From Chloroflexota bacterium (GTDB lineage: Bacteria; Chloroflexota; Dehalococcoidia; Lucifugimonadales; JADFKI01): a DNA stretch of 15,292 bases. A program made the translations under genes and the position numbers. Below the pieces are notes generated by a model. It did no database searches. It was given only the letters and a program-made list of their open reading frames with translations, and was not told the origin of the DNA. This document shows, piece by piece, positions 6,837 through 14,945 of this stretch. The stretch lies in NCBI GenBank assembly GCA_022565015.1, contig JADFKI010000056.1, positions 1-15,292 on the forward strand, read 5' to 3'. Positions within the stretch are counted from its first letter, which is position 1. Every line of letters starts with the position of its first letter.

Positions 6837-9146
6837 CTACTGACCGTTCTTTTCGCGCATCGCGGCGACGATCTTGCCGGGCGTCATGGGCAGGTCGTAC
6901 ATGCGCACCCCGATCGCGTCGTATATGGCGTTGGCAACGGCTGCCATCGGCGGCACTAAGGGCACCTCGCCGACGCCCCGAACGCCGAAGGGATGCCCGG
7001 GATTCGGGACCTCGACCATGACCGTGTCGATCATAGGTACGTCCAAGATCGTTGGCATCCGGTAGTCCAGGAACGATGAGTTCAGCATCTGTCCTGCTTC
7101 GTCCAAGACGTACTCTTCGTTGAGGGCCCAGCCGATACCTTGTACCGCACCGCCCTGAATCTGGCCTTCAACATATGACGGATGAATGGCCTTGCCGACG
7201 TCCTGCACGGCCGTATAGCGTAGTATCTCGACCTTTCCCGTGTCGGGGTCGACTTCCACATCGACAATGTGATGGGCGAAGGCGTTGCCAACGCCACCTG
7301 GATTGACCGTCGCCCTGCCGACGATGGGTCCGCCGGTGCCGTTCAGCCGGGGAGCCAGCTCCTTCAAGGTCATTGAAAGCTCCGTGTCCTGCTTGTGGCG
7401 CACGACGCCGTCCTCGTATTCGACGTCCTCCGGGGTCACATCCCATATGGTCGCGGCGCGCTCGACGACCTGACGCACTACGTCCTGTGCCGCCTGGTAG
7501 CAGGCGGTGCCCATCTTGAAGGTAACGCCGCTTCCTCCGGCCCCGGAGCTATACCCTATCGAGTTCGTATCCACTACCGCCGGGCGCACCTCCTCGGCCG
7601 CGATGCCCAGGACCTCGGCGACGTGCATGGCCATAGCCGTACGGCTGCCGCCGATGTCCGGCGACCCCTCGATGAGGCTTATGGTGCCGTCGGGGTTGAG
7701 GCTGGCAATCGCGCTGGCCGGGCCGGTGCCGTTCATCCAGCCGCCGGAAGCGTAGCCTCTGCCGCGTAGAGGCCCGCCCACGGGCGTCGAGGTGTGGGGA
7801 TGCATCTTCGCCGCCTCCAGGACCTCCACGTTGCCGATTGTCCTAAAGACCGGCCCGGTCACCTGTCTGGAGCCCTCCTTTGAGGCGTTAATCAGCCGGA
7901 ATTCGATGGGGTCCATATTCAACTCGCGGCACAGCTCGTCTACGACAGACTCGGCCGCGAAGGCAGCGGGGGGAGAGCCGGGAGCCCGGTAGGCCGCCGC
8001 CTTTTGAACATTCAAGACGACATCGATTCCCTCCAGGCGTCCGTTGGGGATGTCGTAGGGCGCCAGCATCGTGCGACACGCGCCCGCCACCGGCGATCCG
8101 GGGAACGCGCCCGCCTCGTAAATCAGCGTGACGTCGGCCGCCGTGATACGCCCTTCCCTGGTCGCGCCCATCTTGACTCTGATGCGGGTCCCCGACGTTG
8201 GGCCCGTTCCCTTAAAGACCTCGGTGCGGGTCATCTCGATCTTGACCGGCCTCGCGGACTTCTTGGAAAGCAATGCCGCCACGGGTTCAAGGTACAGGCC
8301 TCCCTGGCCCTTGGCGCCAAATCCGCCTCCGATCTCCATGGGCACTACCTTGATTCGAGAGACCGGCATGTCCAGGATGTTGGATATGTGGTCTCGGAAG
8401 GCGAAGTGCCCCTGGGTGCTGCACCAGATCGTGAGGTAGCCTTCGCTGTCCCACTGGGCGGTGGTGGCGTGAGGCTCGATGTATCCCTGGTGCACCTGAC
8501 GCGTGACGAATTCCCGCTCGATGGTCACGTCCGCCTCCCTGAACCCGGCATCGACGTCGCCAAGAACGAACTCGAAGCGATTCGATATGTTCGTCGGCTT
8601 CTCGCCGTCGCCGTATCCTCCCACCCTGAACAGAGGGGTCGTCATCCGGCGCAGGCGCTCGTGGAGGATGGGCGCGTCGTCCTTCATGGCTTCCAAGACG
8701 TCCAGGACGGGCGTAAGGATCTCGTAGTCCACGTCGATGAGCGCCAGGGCCTCCTCCGCGATCTCGAGGGTGGTGGCCGCCACCGCAGCTATCGCATGGC
8801 CCTGGTACAGCGCCTTCTCCCGCGCCATGACGTTCCGGCTGTAGAAGCCGTAGTTGACCGCCGCGCCCTCCTCCAGGTCCGCGATCTCCGCGGAGACCTC
8901 AGGCATGTCGTCTCTCGTAACGACGGCCTTCACGCCGGGCAGCGCCGATGCCCTGGTGGTGTCGATTGACCTTATCCGTGCGTGCGCGTGCGGACTACGA
9001 AGTATCTTGCCGTGAAGCATACCCGTGGGGTGAACGTCGGCGCTATACCGCGCCACGCCGGTCACCTTGTCCAGTCCGTCGTGGCGTATGGGACGGGTGC
9101 CTATTACCTTGAACTCTCTTTGGGATGCAGGTGCGGTTGATGTCAA
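6837..9146 (-). CDS. Molybdopterin-binding subunit of a xanthine dehydrogenase/CoxL-family hydroxylase
   Basis: A 769-aa large subunit of the molybdenum hydroxylase family, which inserts water-derived oxygen into N-heterocycles, aldehydes or similar. The N-terminal a/b hammerhead domain is ~20-130, followed by two MoCo-binding domains. Visible motifs: STQGHF (243-248), GGGFGAKGQGG (273-283), active-site loop AYRAPGSP (385-392), and GVGEVPLVPP near the C-terminus with the presumed catalytic E727. The loop is neither the CO-dehydrogenase form AYXCSFR nor AYRGAGR, so CO oxidation is not expected. Start: TTG at 9146 has GGAGG 6 bases upstream (9153-9157). The longer frame from ATG 9245 would begin upstream of the predicted transcription start and adds 33 residues with no family look. 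The FeS and FAD subunits that normally accompany this protein are absent from the window. Divergent from two moeA genes, which would supply its cofactor. Confidence 0.93.
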   Translation of the reverse strand: MTSTAPASQREFKVIGTRPIRHDGLDKVTGVARYSADVHPTGMLHGKILRSPHAHARIRSIDTTRASALPGVKAVVTRDDMPEVSAEIADLEEGAAVNYGFYSRNVMAREKALYQGHAIAAVAATTLEIAEEALALIDVDYEILTPVLDVLEAMKDDAPILHERLRRMTTPLFRVGGYGDGEKPTNISNRFEFVLGDVDAGFREADVTIEREFVTRQVHQGYIEPHATTAQWDSEGYLTIWCSTQGHFAFRDHISNILDMPVSRIKVVPMEIGGGFGAKGQGGLYLEPVAALLSKKSARPVKIEMTRTEVFKGTGPTSGTRIRVKMGATREGRITAADVTLIYEAGAFPGSPVAGACRTMLAPYDIPNGRLEGIDVVLNVQKAAAYRAPGSPPAAFAAESVVDELCRELNMDPIEFRLINASKEGSRQVTGPVFRTIGNVEVLEAAKMHPHTSTPVGGPLRGRGYASGGWMNGTGPASAIASLNPDGTISLIEGSPDIGGSRTAMAMHVAEVLGIAAEEVRPAVVDTNSIGYSSGAGGSGVTFKMGTACYQAAQDVVRQVVERAATIWDVTPEDVEYEDGVVRHKQDTELSMTLKELAPRLNGTGGPIVGRATVNPGGVGNAFAHHIVDVEVDPDTGKVEILRYTAVQDVGKAIHPSYVEGQIQGGAVQGIGWALNEEYVLDEAGQMLNSSFLDYRMPTILDVPMIDTVMVEVPNPGHPFGVRGVGEVPLVPPMAAVANAIYDAIGVRMYDLPMTPGKIVAAMREKNGQ

Positions 9147-9235
9147 TGAACGCCTCCATAGAGGGATTTCCGAATACGTAGGTTCAACCAGAATCACTAA
9201 ATATGAATCTGAAAAACTCTTCGGGGATAAGAAAG

Positions 9236-9264
9236 ACGCTAGCATCGTCTCCCGACGTTGTCAA
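9236..9264 (-). promoter_or_regulatory. Sigma70-like promoter of the hydroxylase gene
   Basis: On the minus strand a consensus -35 TTGACA (9259-9264) and TAGCGT (9236-9241) are separated by exactly 17 bases. Transcription would start near 9229, giving a leader of about 80 bases to the TTG start at 9146. The -10 is imperfect (TAnnnT kept). Confidence 0.5.
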
Positions 9265-9267
9265 TTT

Positions 9268-9340
9268 TCTGCGCAAGGTTCCAGTCGAGCGCCTGCCATG
9301 CGCAGAGAACTTGTCCACGCCCCTATCCTGCGGCTGCGCA
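9268..9340. promoter_or_regulatory. Cluster of three TGCGCA palindromes, candidate operator or structured leader
   Basis: TGCGCA occurs at 9270-9275, 9299-9304 and 9335-9340. The first two sit in perfect 8-bp arms TCTGCGCA (9268-9275) and TGCGCAGA (9299-9306) around a 23-base loop; the third is in CTGCGCA (9334-9340). The cluster begins 4 bases upstream of the hydroxylase -35 and lies in the probable leader or promoter of moeA. It could bind a regulator of both units, or be part of an RNA structure such as a molybdenum-cofactor riboswitch. I cannot confirm a riboswitch fold by eye. Confidence 0.4.
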
Positions 9341-9356
9341 CAAATGACACCTTCTT

Positions 9357-9369
9357 GTTATCAGATAAC
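9357..9369. promoter_or_regulatory. Palindrome GTTATC-A-GATAAC upstream of moeA
   Basis: A perfect 6-1-6 palindrome 55 bases before the moeA ATG, a usual distance for an operator. It does not match the ModE box well. Role is inference. Confidence 0.3.
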
Positions 9370-9424
9370 CCACAACCGTCCATCCAAAAAATTCTGGTAG
9401 ACTGGTTCGGAGGGCACCAAAACG

Positions 9425-10654
9425 ATGACCGAGTTCTTTAACGTCCTGGCTCCCGCCGACGCATTCGAGGTGCTGCGAAAGCATCTACGGCCCCTCGACG
9501 CGGAAGCCGTGGATACCACAGCCGCCCTGGGACGCGTGACCGCCGAGGAGGTCCGGTCGCCGGAGCCTCTACCCGCCTTCCCTCGGTCCACCATGGACGG
9601 CTATTCGGTCAGGGCTGCCGATACCTTCGGGGCCACCGAAGGCCTGCCCGCATACCTGGAAATGGTCGGTCAGGTGCCCATGGGCCGGCCGGCGTCGGTG
9701 AGCGTTTCAACCGGCCAGGCAGCCGTCGCATACACGGGGGGTATGCTGGCGGAAGGCGCGGACGCCGTCGTCATGGTGGAACAGACCCAGAAGATCGACG
9801 ATAAGACGATCGAGGTCATGCGCCCCGTTGCGCCAGGCGAGAACGTCGTGCAGGTCGGCGAGGACGTGCGGGAGGACGACCACGTGTTGTCTGCGGGACA
9901 CCTCTTGCGGCCCCAGGATATTGGCGGACTGCTCGCGCTGGGCATCGACAGGGTCAGCGTAGGTAGACGCCCCCGCGTTGCCATCGTCTCCACCGGCGAC
10001 GAGCTGGTCCCGCCGGGCGACACGCTGGGACCAGGGCAGATTAGAGACATCAACACGTTCACCCTATCCGGACAGATCCAAGAGGCCGGCGGGACTCCGC
10101 TGCCGTCCGGGCTGATCAGGGACGACTTCAAAGAGCAGAGGAGCGCCGCTATCGAGGCGCTACGGGGCAGCGACATTCTCGTCTTCTCCGCCGGTAGCTC
10201 CGTGAGCAATCGCGACATGACGGCCGATGTCCTGGGCAGCCTGGGCGAGCCGGGCATACTCGTCCACGGCATCTCGATTCGACCCGGCAAGCCGACTATC
10301 GTCGCCATGCTGGACGGAAAGCCCGCCATAGGCTTGCCGGGCAATCCAGTCTCCGCGATGGTGGTCTTCGACCTGCTGGTGCGGCCGACCATTTTCGCGC
10401 TGAGCGGAATGGCTTCGCCTCCGGAGCCGCCGGCGGCACAGGCCAGGTTGATACAGAACATCGCCTCGGTCGCGGGCCGAGAGGACTACGTTCCCGTACG
10501 GCTCGTCCGTGAGAAAGGCGAGCTGTGCGCCGAGCCGGTGCTGGGCAAGTCGAACCTGATCTTCACACTGATAAGGTCGCAGGGAATCGTCAAGGTGCCC
10601 CTGGATTCCGGCGGCCTGTACGCGGGTGAAACCGTGTCAGTGAGGTTGTTCTAG
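9425..10654 (+). CDS. moeA: Molybdopterin molybdotransferase MoeA
   Basis: A 409-aa full-length MoeA, which inserts molybdate into adenylylated molybdopterin (MPT-AMP) to form molybdenum cofactor, in the cytosol. Motifs: STMDGYSVRAAD (55-66) with D58, AYTGGMLAEGADAVVMVE (102-119), VSTGDELVPPGD (188-199), SAGSSVSNRD (255-264) in place of the common SGGVSVG..D, IRPGKPT (285-291) and GLPGNPVSAM (303-312). A C-terminal MoeA domain IV follows (~338-409). ATG at 9425 has GGAGGG 10 bases upstream. Its stop is 2 bases before the next ATG, so it is co-transcribed with the second MoeA. It is divergent from a molybdoenzyme subunit. Confidence 0.96.
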   Translation: MTEFFNVLAPADAFEVLRKHLRPLDAEAVDTTAALGRVTAEEVRSPEPLPAFPRSTMDGYSVRAADTFGATEGLPAYLEMVGQVPMGRPASVSVSTGQAAVAYTGGMLAEGADAVVMVEQTQKIDDKTIEVMRPVAPGENVVQVGEDVREDDHVLSAGHLLRPQDIGGLLALGIDRVSVGRRPRVAIVSTGDELVPPGDTLGPGQIRDINTFTLSGQIQEAGGTPLPSGLIRDDFKEQRSAAIEALRGSDILVFSAGSSVSNRDMTADVLGSLGEPGILVHGISIRPGKPTIVAMLDGKPAIGLPGNPVSAMVVFDLLVRPTIFALSGMASPPEPPAAQARLIQNIASVAGREDYVPVRLVREKGELCAEPVLGKSNLIFTLIRSQGIVKVPLDSGGLYAGETVSVRLF

Positions 10655-10656
10655 CC

Positions 10657-12606
10657 ATGACTCACCAACGCGGCGATAGGCGCTACTACCTCAGCGACGT
10701 GCCTTATGAAGAGGCGCTGTCCAAGTTCCTGGACGCGCTTAGGGCCGTGGGTGCGCTCAGTGCCCTTGCCGTGGAGACGGTACCGTTGAGCAGGGCGCGC
10801 GGCAGGGTAACGGCGGAGCCAGTCTGGGCCAGGCGGTCCTCCCCCCACTACGATTCGGCGGCCATGGACGGCGTGGCGGTAAGGTCAAGGGAGACGACCG
10901 GTGCAACAGAGACCTCCCCGCTGCGCCTCGGCATAGGTCAACAGGCGGTATGGGTGGATACGGGCGACCCGGTGCCCGACGGCTTCGATGCCGTGATTAT
11001 GATCGAGGTCGTCCACCAGCTAGGCGACAACGAAATCGAGATTTACGCCCCCGTCGCACCCTATCAGCACGTTCGTGCGCTGGGCGAGGACATCGTGGCG
11101 ACGGAGCTGGTCTTGCCGGAAAACCACATTCTGCGTCCCGTCGACCTCGGCGCATGCGCCGCCGCTGGTCTTACGGAGCTGGCGGTAAGAAAGAAGCCGG
11201 AGGTCGCAATCATACCGACCGGCACGGAGCTTGTCCCCATCGGCAGCGAACCCAAGGCCGGCGAAATCATCGAGTTCAACTCGCTGATCCTTGGAGGGTT
11301 GATCGAGGAGTGGGGAGCCGACCCGACCACTCTGACGCCGGTGCCGGACGACTACGATAAGCTGCGCACCGCCGTTACAGACGCAATCAGCCGCTACGAC
11401 GTCGTAATCATCAACGCCGGCTCGTCGGCGGGCTCCGAGGACTATACGGCAAGACTCGTTGAAGAGCTTGGCACGCTGATCGCTCACGGCGCGGCCATTC
11501 GGCCCGGACACCCCATCGTCCTGAGCGTCGTCGAGGGCAAGCCCGTCATGGGCATTCCCGGTTACCCCGTGTCGGCGGCGCTGACGTGCGAGCTTTTCAT
11601 CAAGCCGCTGATAGAGGCGATGACCGGCGCGCGTATGCCCCGTCGAAAGCGTGAGGCCGCCGTCATCACCCGAAAGGTCCTCTCTCCCATGGGCGAGGAC
11701 GAGTTCCTGCGAGTGAGGCTGGGGCGAGTCGGTGGGAGGCTGCTGGCAACGCCCATCCAACGCGGCGCGGGCGTCATAATGTCTCTCGTCCGGGCCGACG
11801 GCCTCGCTCTGATCCCACGCTTTTCGGAGGGATTGGACGCGGGCCAGGAGGTCGACGTCGAGCTACTGCGCCCGATAGAAGAGATCGAGGGGACCATCGT
11901 CGCAATCGGCAGCCACGACCTCACGCTGGACCTTCTCGCTAGTATGCTGCGAAAAAGACACCCGGACTCGACCCTTGCGTCCTCCAACGTAGGCAGCCTG
12001 GGTGGGCTGATGGCGTTGAACAGGGGCGAGGCACACATGGCCGGAACGCATCTCCTGGACGAAGAGACCGGCGAGTACAACCTCTCATACGTCCGCCGAT
12101 ACGTCACGGGCCCCGAAGTAGTTGTCATGAACCTGGTGCATCGCGTTCAAGGCCTGATCGTACCCAGGGGTAATCCACAGAAATTGGCGACTCTGGACGA
12201 CCTTGGGCACGAGGGCATAAGCTTCGTCAACAGGCAGCGGGGCTCGGGGACCCGAGTGCTGCTCGACTATAAGCTGAAAGAGCTCAATATCTCAAAAGAG
12301 GCCATAAGCGGGTACGAGCGGGAGGAGTACACGCACCTGGCCGTCGCAGCGGCCGTCGCGGGCGGCAAGGCTGACGTAGGCCTTGGGATACTGTCTGCGG
12401 CAAGGGCCATAGACCTGGACTTCGTCCCGCTTCTCAGCGAGCGGTATGACCTGGTCATTCCCTCCGAGTATTATCAGAGCGAGCTACTTCAGCCGCTGCT
12501 TGACCTCATCAACAGCGACGATTTCAAGAGTGAGGTCGAGTCCCTGGGCGGGTACGACACCTCTCAGACGGGCACCGTTCTGGCCGAGCATTCTCCCGGT
12601 ACCTGA
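10657..12606 (+). CDS. moeA: MoeA fused to a periplasmic-binding-protein-like (PBP/LysR-substrate-type) domain
   Basis: A 649-aa two-part protein. Residues ~12-407 are a complete MoeA: AMDGVAVRS (69-77), DTGDPVPDGFDAVIMIE (101-117), IPTGTELVPIG (186-196), NAGSSAGSEDYT (253-264), IRPGHPI (281-287) and GIPGYPVSAA (299-308). Residues ~411-640 are a PBP-like domain of the type seen fused to MoeA or DNA-binding domains in molybdate-linked proteins: GSHDLTLDLL (418-427), SSNVGSLGGLMAL (442-454), GEAHMAGTHLLDEETGEYN (457-475), RQRGSGTRVLLD (526-537) and AVAGGKADVGLGI (566-578). There is no signal peptide, so it acts in the cytosol. The PBP domain probably binds molybdate, tungstate or a cofactor precursor and could tune metal choice; that is inference. 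ATG is 2 bases after the upstream moeA stop, with a weak GAGG inside that gene's end, consistent with translational coupling. Convergent with the Gfo/Idh/MocA gene (36-bp gap, no clear terminator). Confidence 0.95.
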   Translation: MTHQRGDRRYYLSDVPYEEALSKFLDALRAVGALSALAVETVPLSRARGRVTAEPVWARRSSPHYDSAAMDGVAVRSRETTGATETSPLRLGIGQQAVWVDTGDPVPDGFDAVIMIEVVHQLGDNEIEIYAPVAPYQHVRALGEDIVATELVLPENHILRPVDLGACAAAGLTELAVRKKPEVAIIPTGTELVPIGSEPKAGEIIEFNSLILGGLIEEWGADPTTLTPVPDDYDKLRTAVTDAISRYDVVIINAGSSAGSEDYTARLVEELGTLIAHGAAIRPGHPIVLSVVEGKPVMGIPGYPVSAALTCELFIKPLIEAMTGARMPRRKREAAVITRKVLSPMGEDEFLRVRLGRVGGRLLATPIQRGAGVIMSLVRADGLALIPRFSEGLDAGQEVDVELLRPIEEIEGTIVAIGSHDLTLDLLASMLRKRHPDSTLASSNVGSLGGLMALNRGEAHMAGTHLLDEETGEYNLSYVRRYVTGPEVVVMNLVHRVQGLIVPRGNPQKLATLDDLGHEGISFVNRQRGSGTRVLLDYKLKELNISKEAISGYEREEYTHLAVAAAVAGGKADVGLGILSAARAIDLDFVPLLSERYDLVIPSEYYQSELLQPLLDLINSDDFKSEVESLGGYDTSQTGTVLAEHSPGT

Positions 12607-12642
12607 ATAGGCACAAGCGTAATCGGTCCTCCGCGTACTAGG

Positions 12643-13749
12643 CTAGGTCGGAAGCTGTCGGCGATACTTCAGGTCTTCCAGCATCCGGTCGTACTCGTCG
12701 CGGTCCACGGGCAGGTCGACCCTCGCACCGTTGTACGACGCCAACGTCATGGCGGCCACGAGCTCCTGAGACTTCCGCCCATCTTCGCCCGTAACGAAAG
12801 GCTCCCTGCCATCGATGACCGCCTGGGCAAAGTCTTCGATGGCCGGAGCGTGGGTGCCGCCAAAAGACTCATAGGACAGGGTCTCCACGGCGGCGCTCGG
12901 GCTAACGAACTCGATAGTCCTGTCCGTGTCGATGAACTGCTGCACAGGCGTTTCGAGCCTGTGCACGGTGAGATTTCGGCCGTCGAGCACGACGCCGGCC
13001 CGTTCGCCCCAGATTTCGAGGCGCTGCTGGCCGGGCGCCTGCAGGGTGTTGCAGTGCACGGTCGCGGCCATGCCTGAGTCGTACTGAAACAGTGCGCTGA
13101 CGTAGTCTTCCACCTCGATCTTGTGCTTGTAGGTCCTGCCGACACTTATGACCGACCTGGGCATGCCGAGCAGCCACTGAAAGAGGTCGAGGTGGTGTAT
13201 ACCCTGATTTATCAGCACTCCGCCGCCCTCTTGCTCCCAGGTACCCCTCCACTGCAGGCGGTCGTAGTAGTCCTGCGTGCGAAGCATGGCGGTGACTAGC
13301 GACGCGTGGTAGATGGTACCGAGGGTGCCGTCAAGGACCAGCTCCCGCAACTTCTTGACGTCGGCTCGGAACCGGTTGTTGAACAGCACTCCAAGCCTCT
13401 TGCCCGACTGTCGTGCGGCGTCGACCATCTCGTCCGCCTCCGAGGGCGTGACCGCCATGGGCTTCTCGACCAGCACGTGCTTCCCGGCCTGGAAGGCCCT
13501 CAACGTGATGTCCAGATGCGAGGGATGGGGCGTCGCGATTATGATCGCATCGACGTCGGGGTCTTCCATAACCTCGTCAAGTGAGGCGTAGTGAAGGACT
13601 TTCAAGTCGAACGCCTGCTGTCGCACCAGCTCCTGCCGTCTGGACGTCACTCCGACGAGCCTACAGTTTTCGATCTCGTTGATGGCGTCGATGTGGGTCT
13701 GGCCGATGACGCCCGTCGAGCCTACGATTACCACTCCTAGCTGTTCCAC
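12643..13749 (-). CDS. Gfo/Idh/MocA family NAD(P)-dependent oxidoreductase
   Basis: A 368-aa cytosolic dehydrogenase of sugar or cyclitol-like substrates. The N-terminal Rossmann fold has VVIVGSTGVIG (6-16), the hinge motif EKPMAV (95-100) holds the catalytic Lys K96, and the C-terminal sheet domain has GGGVLINQGIHHLDLF (175-190) with H186 in the usual active-site place. Start: GTG at 13749 has AAGGAG 7 bases upstream (13757-13762). It begins the protein directly at the first strand (MEQLGVVIVG). An ATG at 13767 has no good site, and a longer frame to 13875 adds residues unlike the family. Substrate unknown. Its neighbours downstream are moeA (convergent) and upstream a crotonase gene on the same strand 218 bases away, so it probably has its own promoter. 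Confidence 0.93.
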   Translation of the reverse strand: MEQLGVVIVGSTGVIGQTHIDAINEIENCRLVGVTSRRQELVRQQAFDLKVLHYASLDEVMEDPDVDAIIIATPHPSHLDITLRAFQAGKHVLVEKPMAVTPSEADEMVDAARQSGKRLGVLFNNRFRADVKKLRELVLDGTLGTIYHASLVTAMLRTQDYYDRLQWRGTWEQEGGGVLINQGIHHLDLFQWLLGMPRSVISVGRTYKHKIEVEDYVSALFQYDSGMAATVHCNTLQAPGQQRLEIWGERAGVVLDGRNLTVHRLETPVQQFIDTDRTIEFVSPSAAVETLSYESFGGTHAPAIEDFAQAVIDGREPFVTGEDGRKSQELVAAMTLASYNGARVDLPVDRDEYDRMLEDLKYRRQLPT

Positions 13750-13834
13750 TTGTCCGCTCCTTGGCATCGAGTGTGAAGTGTTGCGCTCCCGAAAGCATTT
13801 TAGGCCCCCATCTGGGAATACTAACGCCTGCGCG

Positions 13835-13865
13835 TCGATCGTTGAAGACGGTGAGCGACGATCGA
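13835..13865. promoter_or_regulatory. 8-bp inverted repeat in the leader of the Gfo/Idh/MocA gene, candidate operator
   Basis: Perfect arms TCGATCGT (13835-13842) and ACGATCGA (13858-13865) with a 15-base loop, about 86 bases upstream of the GTG start. The bases next to it on the upstream side (13866-13920) are AT-rich and probably hold the promoter, so the repeat would sit at or just after the transcription start. Role is inference. Confidence 0.35.
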
Positions 13866-13967
13866 TCAATATCAATAAAACGTTAATTCAATTCGCCTTA
13901 TTGCTGCAACGCCCATTATGCGGCTCTTTTTCGGCCAAGGAGTCCGCAAACTTCCGAGCTCAAGAAA

Positions 13968-14885
13968 TCAGCCGAGAAGCTCTTTGCGGACCTCGTTCAG
14001 CCGCCGGCGTTGGGCGTCGTCCATTTCGGGATAGGCCTCGCCCTTCTGTCTGATGCCGCCGGTGAACACGGGAGGACGCTTCTCCAAAAAGGCCTGCCTG
14101 CCCTCGTCACCGTCGGTGCTCAGCTGGGTCAGCAGGCTGTTCATGAGGGTCTGAATCCTCCAGGCCTCGGTCTCGGGAATGTCCCTGAAACGCGATACGA
14201 ACTCCTTCATCATACGCACCGCCAGGGGAGGCATGGCGACGATCTGATTCGCGATCTCCTCGGCCCGCGACATGAGCTGCGCGTGAGGGACCACCTCGTT
14301 GATCAGATTGATGCGCAGGGCCTCCCTGGCATCGAAGGGCTCGTCGGTCAGCAGGATGCGCATGGCGTCGGCGTAGGCGACCTGCCTCGTGAGATACGTC
14401 GCGCCGGGGCCGTTGCCGACCCAGCCCTGGCTCAGGAGCGCGAACTTGAACCGCGCATGCTCCTCACTGGCGATGCGAATGTCGGTGGTGGTCAGCATGA
14501 TGTAAAAGCCCGCGCCCGCGGCCCAGCCGTTGATGGCGCCGATCACCGGCTTCCATATCTGGGGGTAATGATCGCCCAGGCTGCCGTCCGTGCCAAACTT
14601 GGTGCCGTTAACGGAGCCGGACGGAGGCCAGAATACGCTCTCGGCTCGAACCCTCTCCCGCTCCTCGACCGTGATATCCGGACGGGTAGCCAGGTTATGC
14701 CCGGCGCAGAAATGCCTGTCTCCGGTGCCCGTCAAGATGGCGACCCGTATGTCGAAATCGTCCCAGACCTCTTTCCAAATCTCGCTGAGCTCGTCGGACG
14801 TAGGGCGGTCCAGAATGTTCGCCTTCTCCGGATTGTCGATGGTAATGTATGCGATATGTCCCTTCTTTTCGTACAGGACACCCAT
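13968..14885 (-). CDS. Enoyl-CoA hydratase/isomerase (crotonase) family protein, atypical active site
   Basis: A 305-aa crotonase-fold protein, somewhat longer than the usual ~260 aa because of an insertion near residues 70-110 and a C-terminal tail. Oxyanion-hole segments are present: HFCAGHNLA (58-66) and GAINGWAAGAGFY (116-128). The two glutamates of classical hydratases (E144 and E164 in rat) appear missing: the first position falls at Y128 or I129, the second at L150 in FKFALLSQGWVGNGPG (146-161). It therefore more likely catalyses another CoA-thioester reaction (isomerase, hydrolase, lyase or decarboxylase) than simple hydration. ATG at 14885 has GGAGGG 6 bases upstream. It lies 60 bases downstream of a CoA-transferase gene on the same strand, so a shared CoA-thioester pathway is likely. 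No clear terminator. Confidence 0.92.
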   Translation of the reverse strand: MGVLYEKKGHIAYITIDNPEKANILDRPTSDELSEIWKEVWDDFDIRVAILTGTGDRHFCAGHNLATRPDITVEERERVRAESVFWPPSGSVNGTKFGTDGSLGDHYPQIWKPVIGAINGWAAGAGFYIMLTTTDIRIASEEHARFKFALLSQGWVGNGPGATYLTRQVAYADAMRILLTDEPFDAREALRINLINEVVPHAQLMSRAEEIANQIVAMPPLAVRMMKEFVSRFRDIPETEAWRIQTLMNSLLTQLSTDGDEGRQAFLEKRPPVFTGGIRQKGEAYPEMDDAQRRRLNEVRKELLG

Positions 14886-14945
14886 TGCGTTCCCTCCCTA
14901 TATCAGCATATGCACATGCATCTTCCACGCCGCGACAGGCCGCTT

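Noticed and set aside
8004..8969. Long plus-strand frame of 321 codons opposite the hydroxylase gene
   Set aside because: It is an antisense shadow of a GC-rich gene with a clear family match; its Arg/Gly/His-rich composition is typical of such frames.
9146..9245. 33-residue N-terminal extension of the hydroxylase from ATG 9245
   Set aside because: No Shine-Dalgarno, residues unlike the family, and the ATG lies upstream of the predicted transcription start.
12607..12642. Bidirectional terminator between convergent moeA and Gfo/Idh/MocA genes
   Set aside because: No stem of useful length and no T-tract in the 36-base gap.
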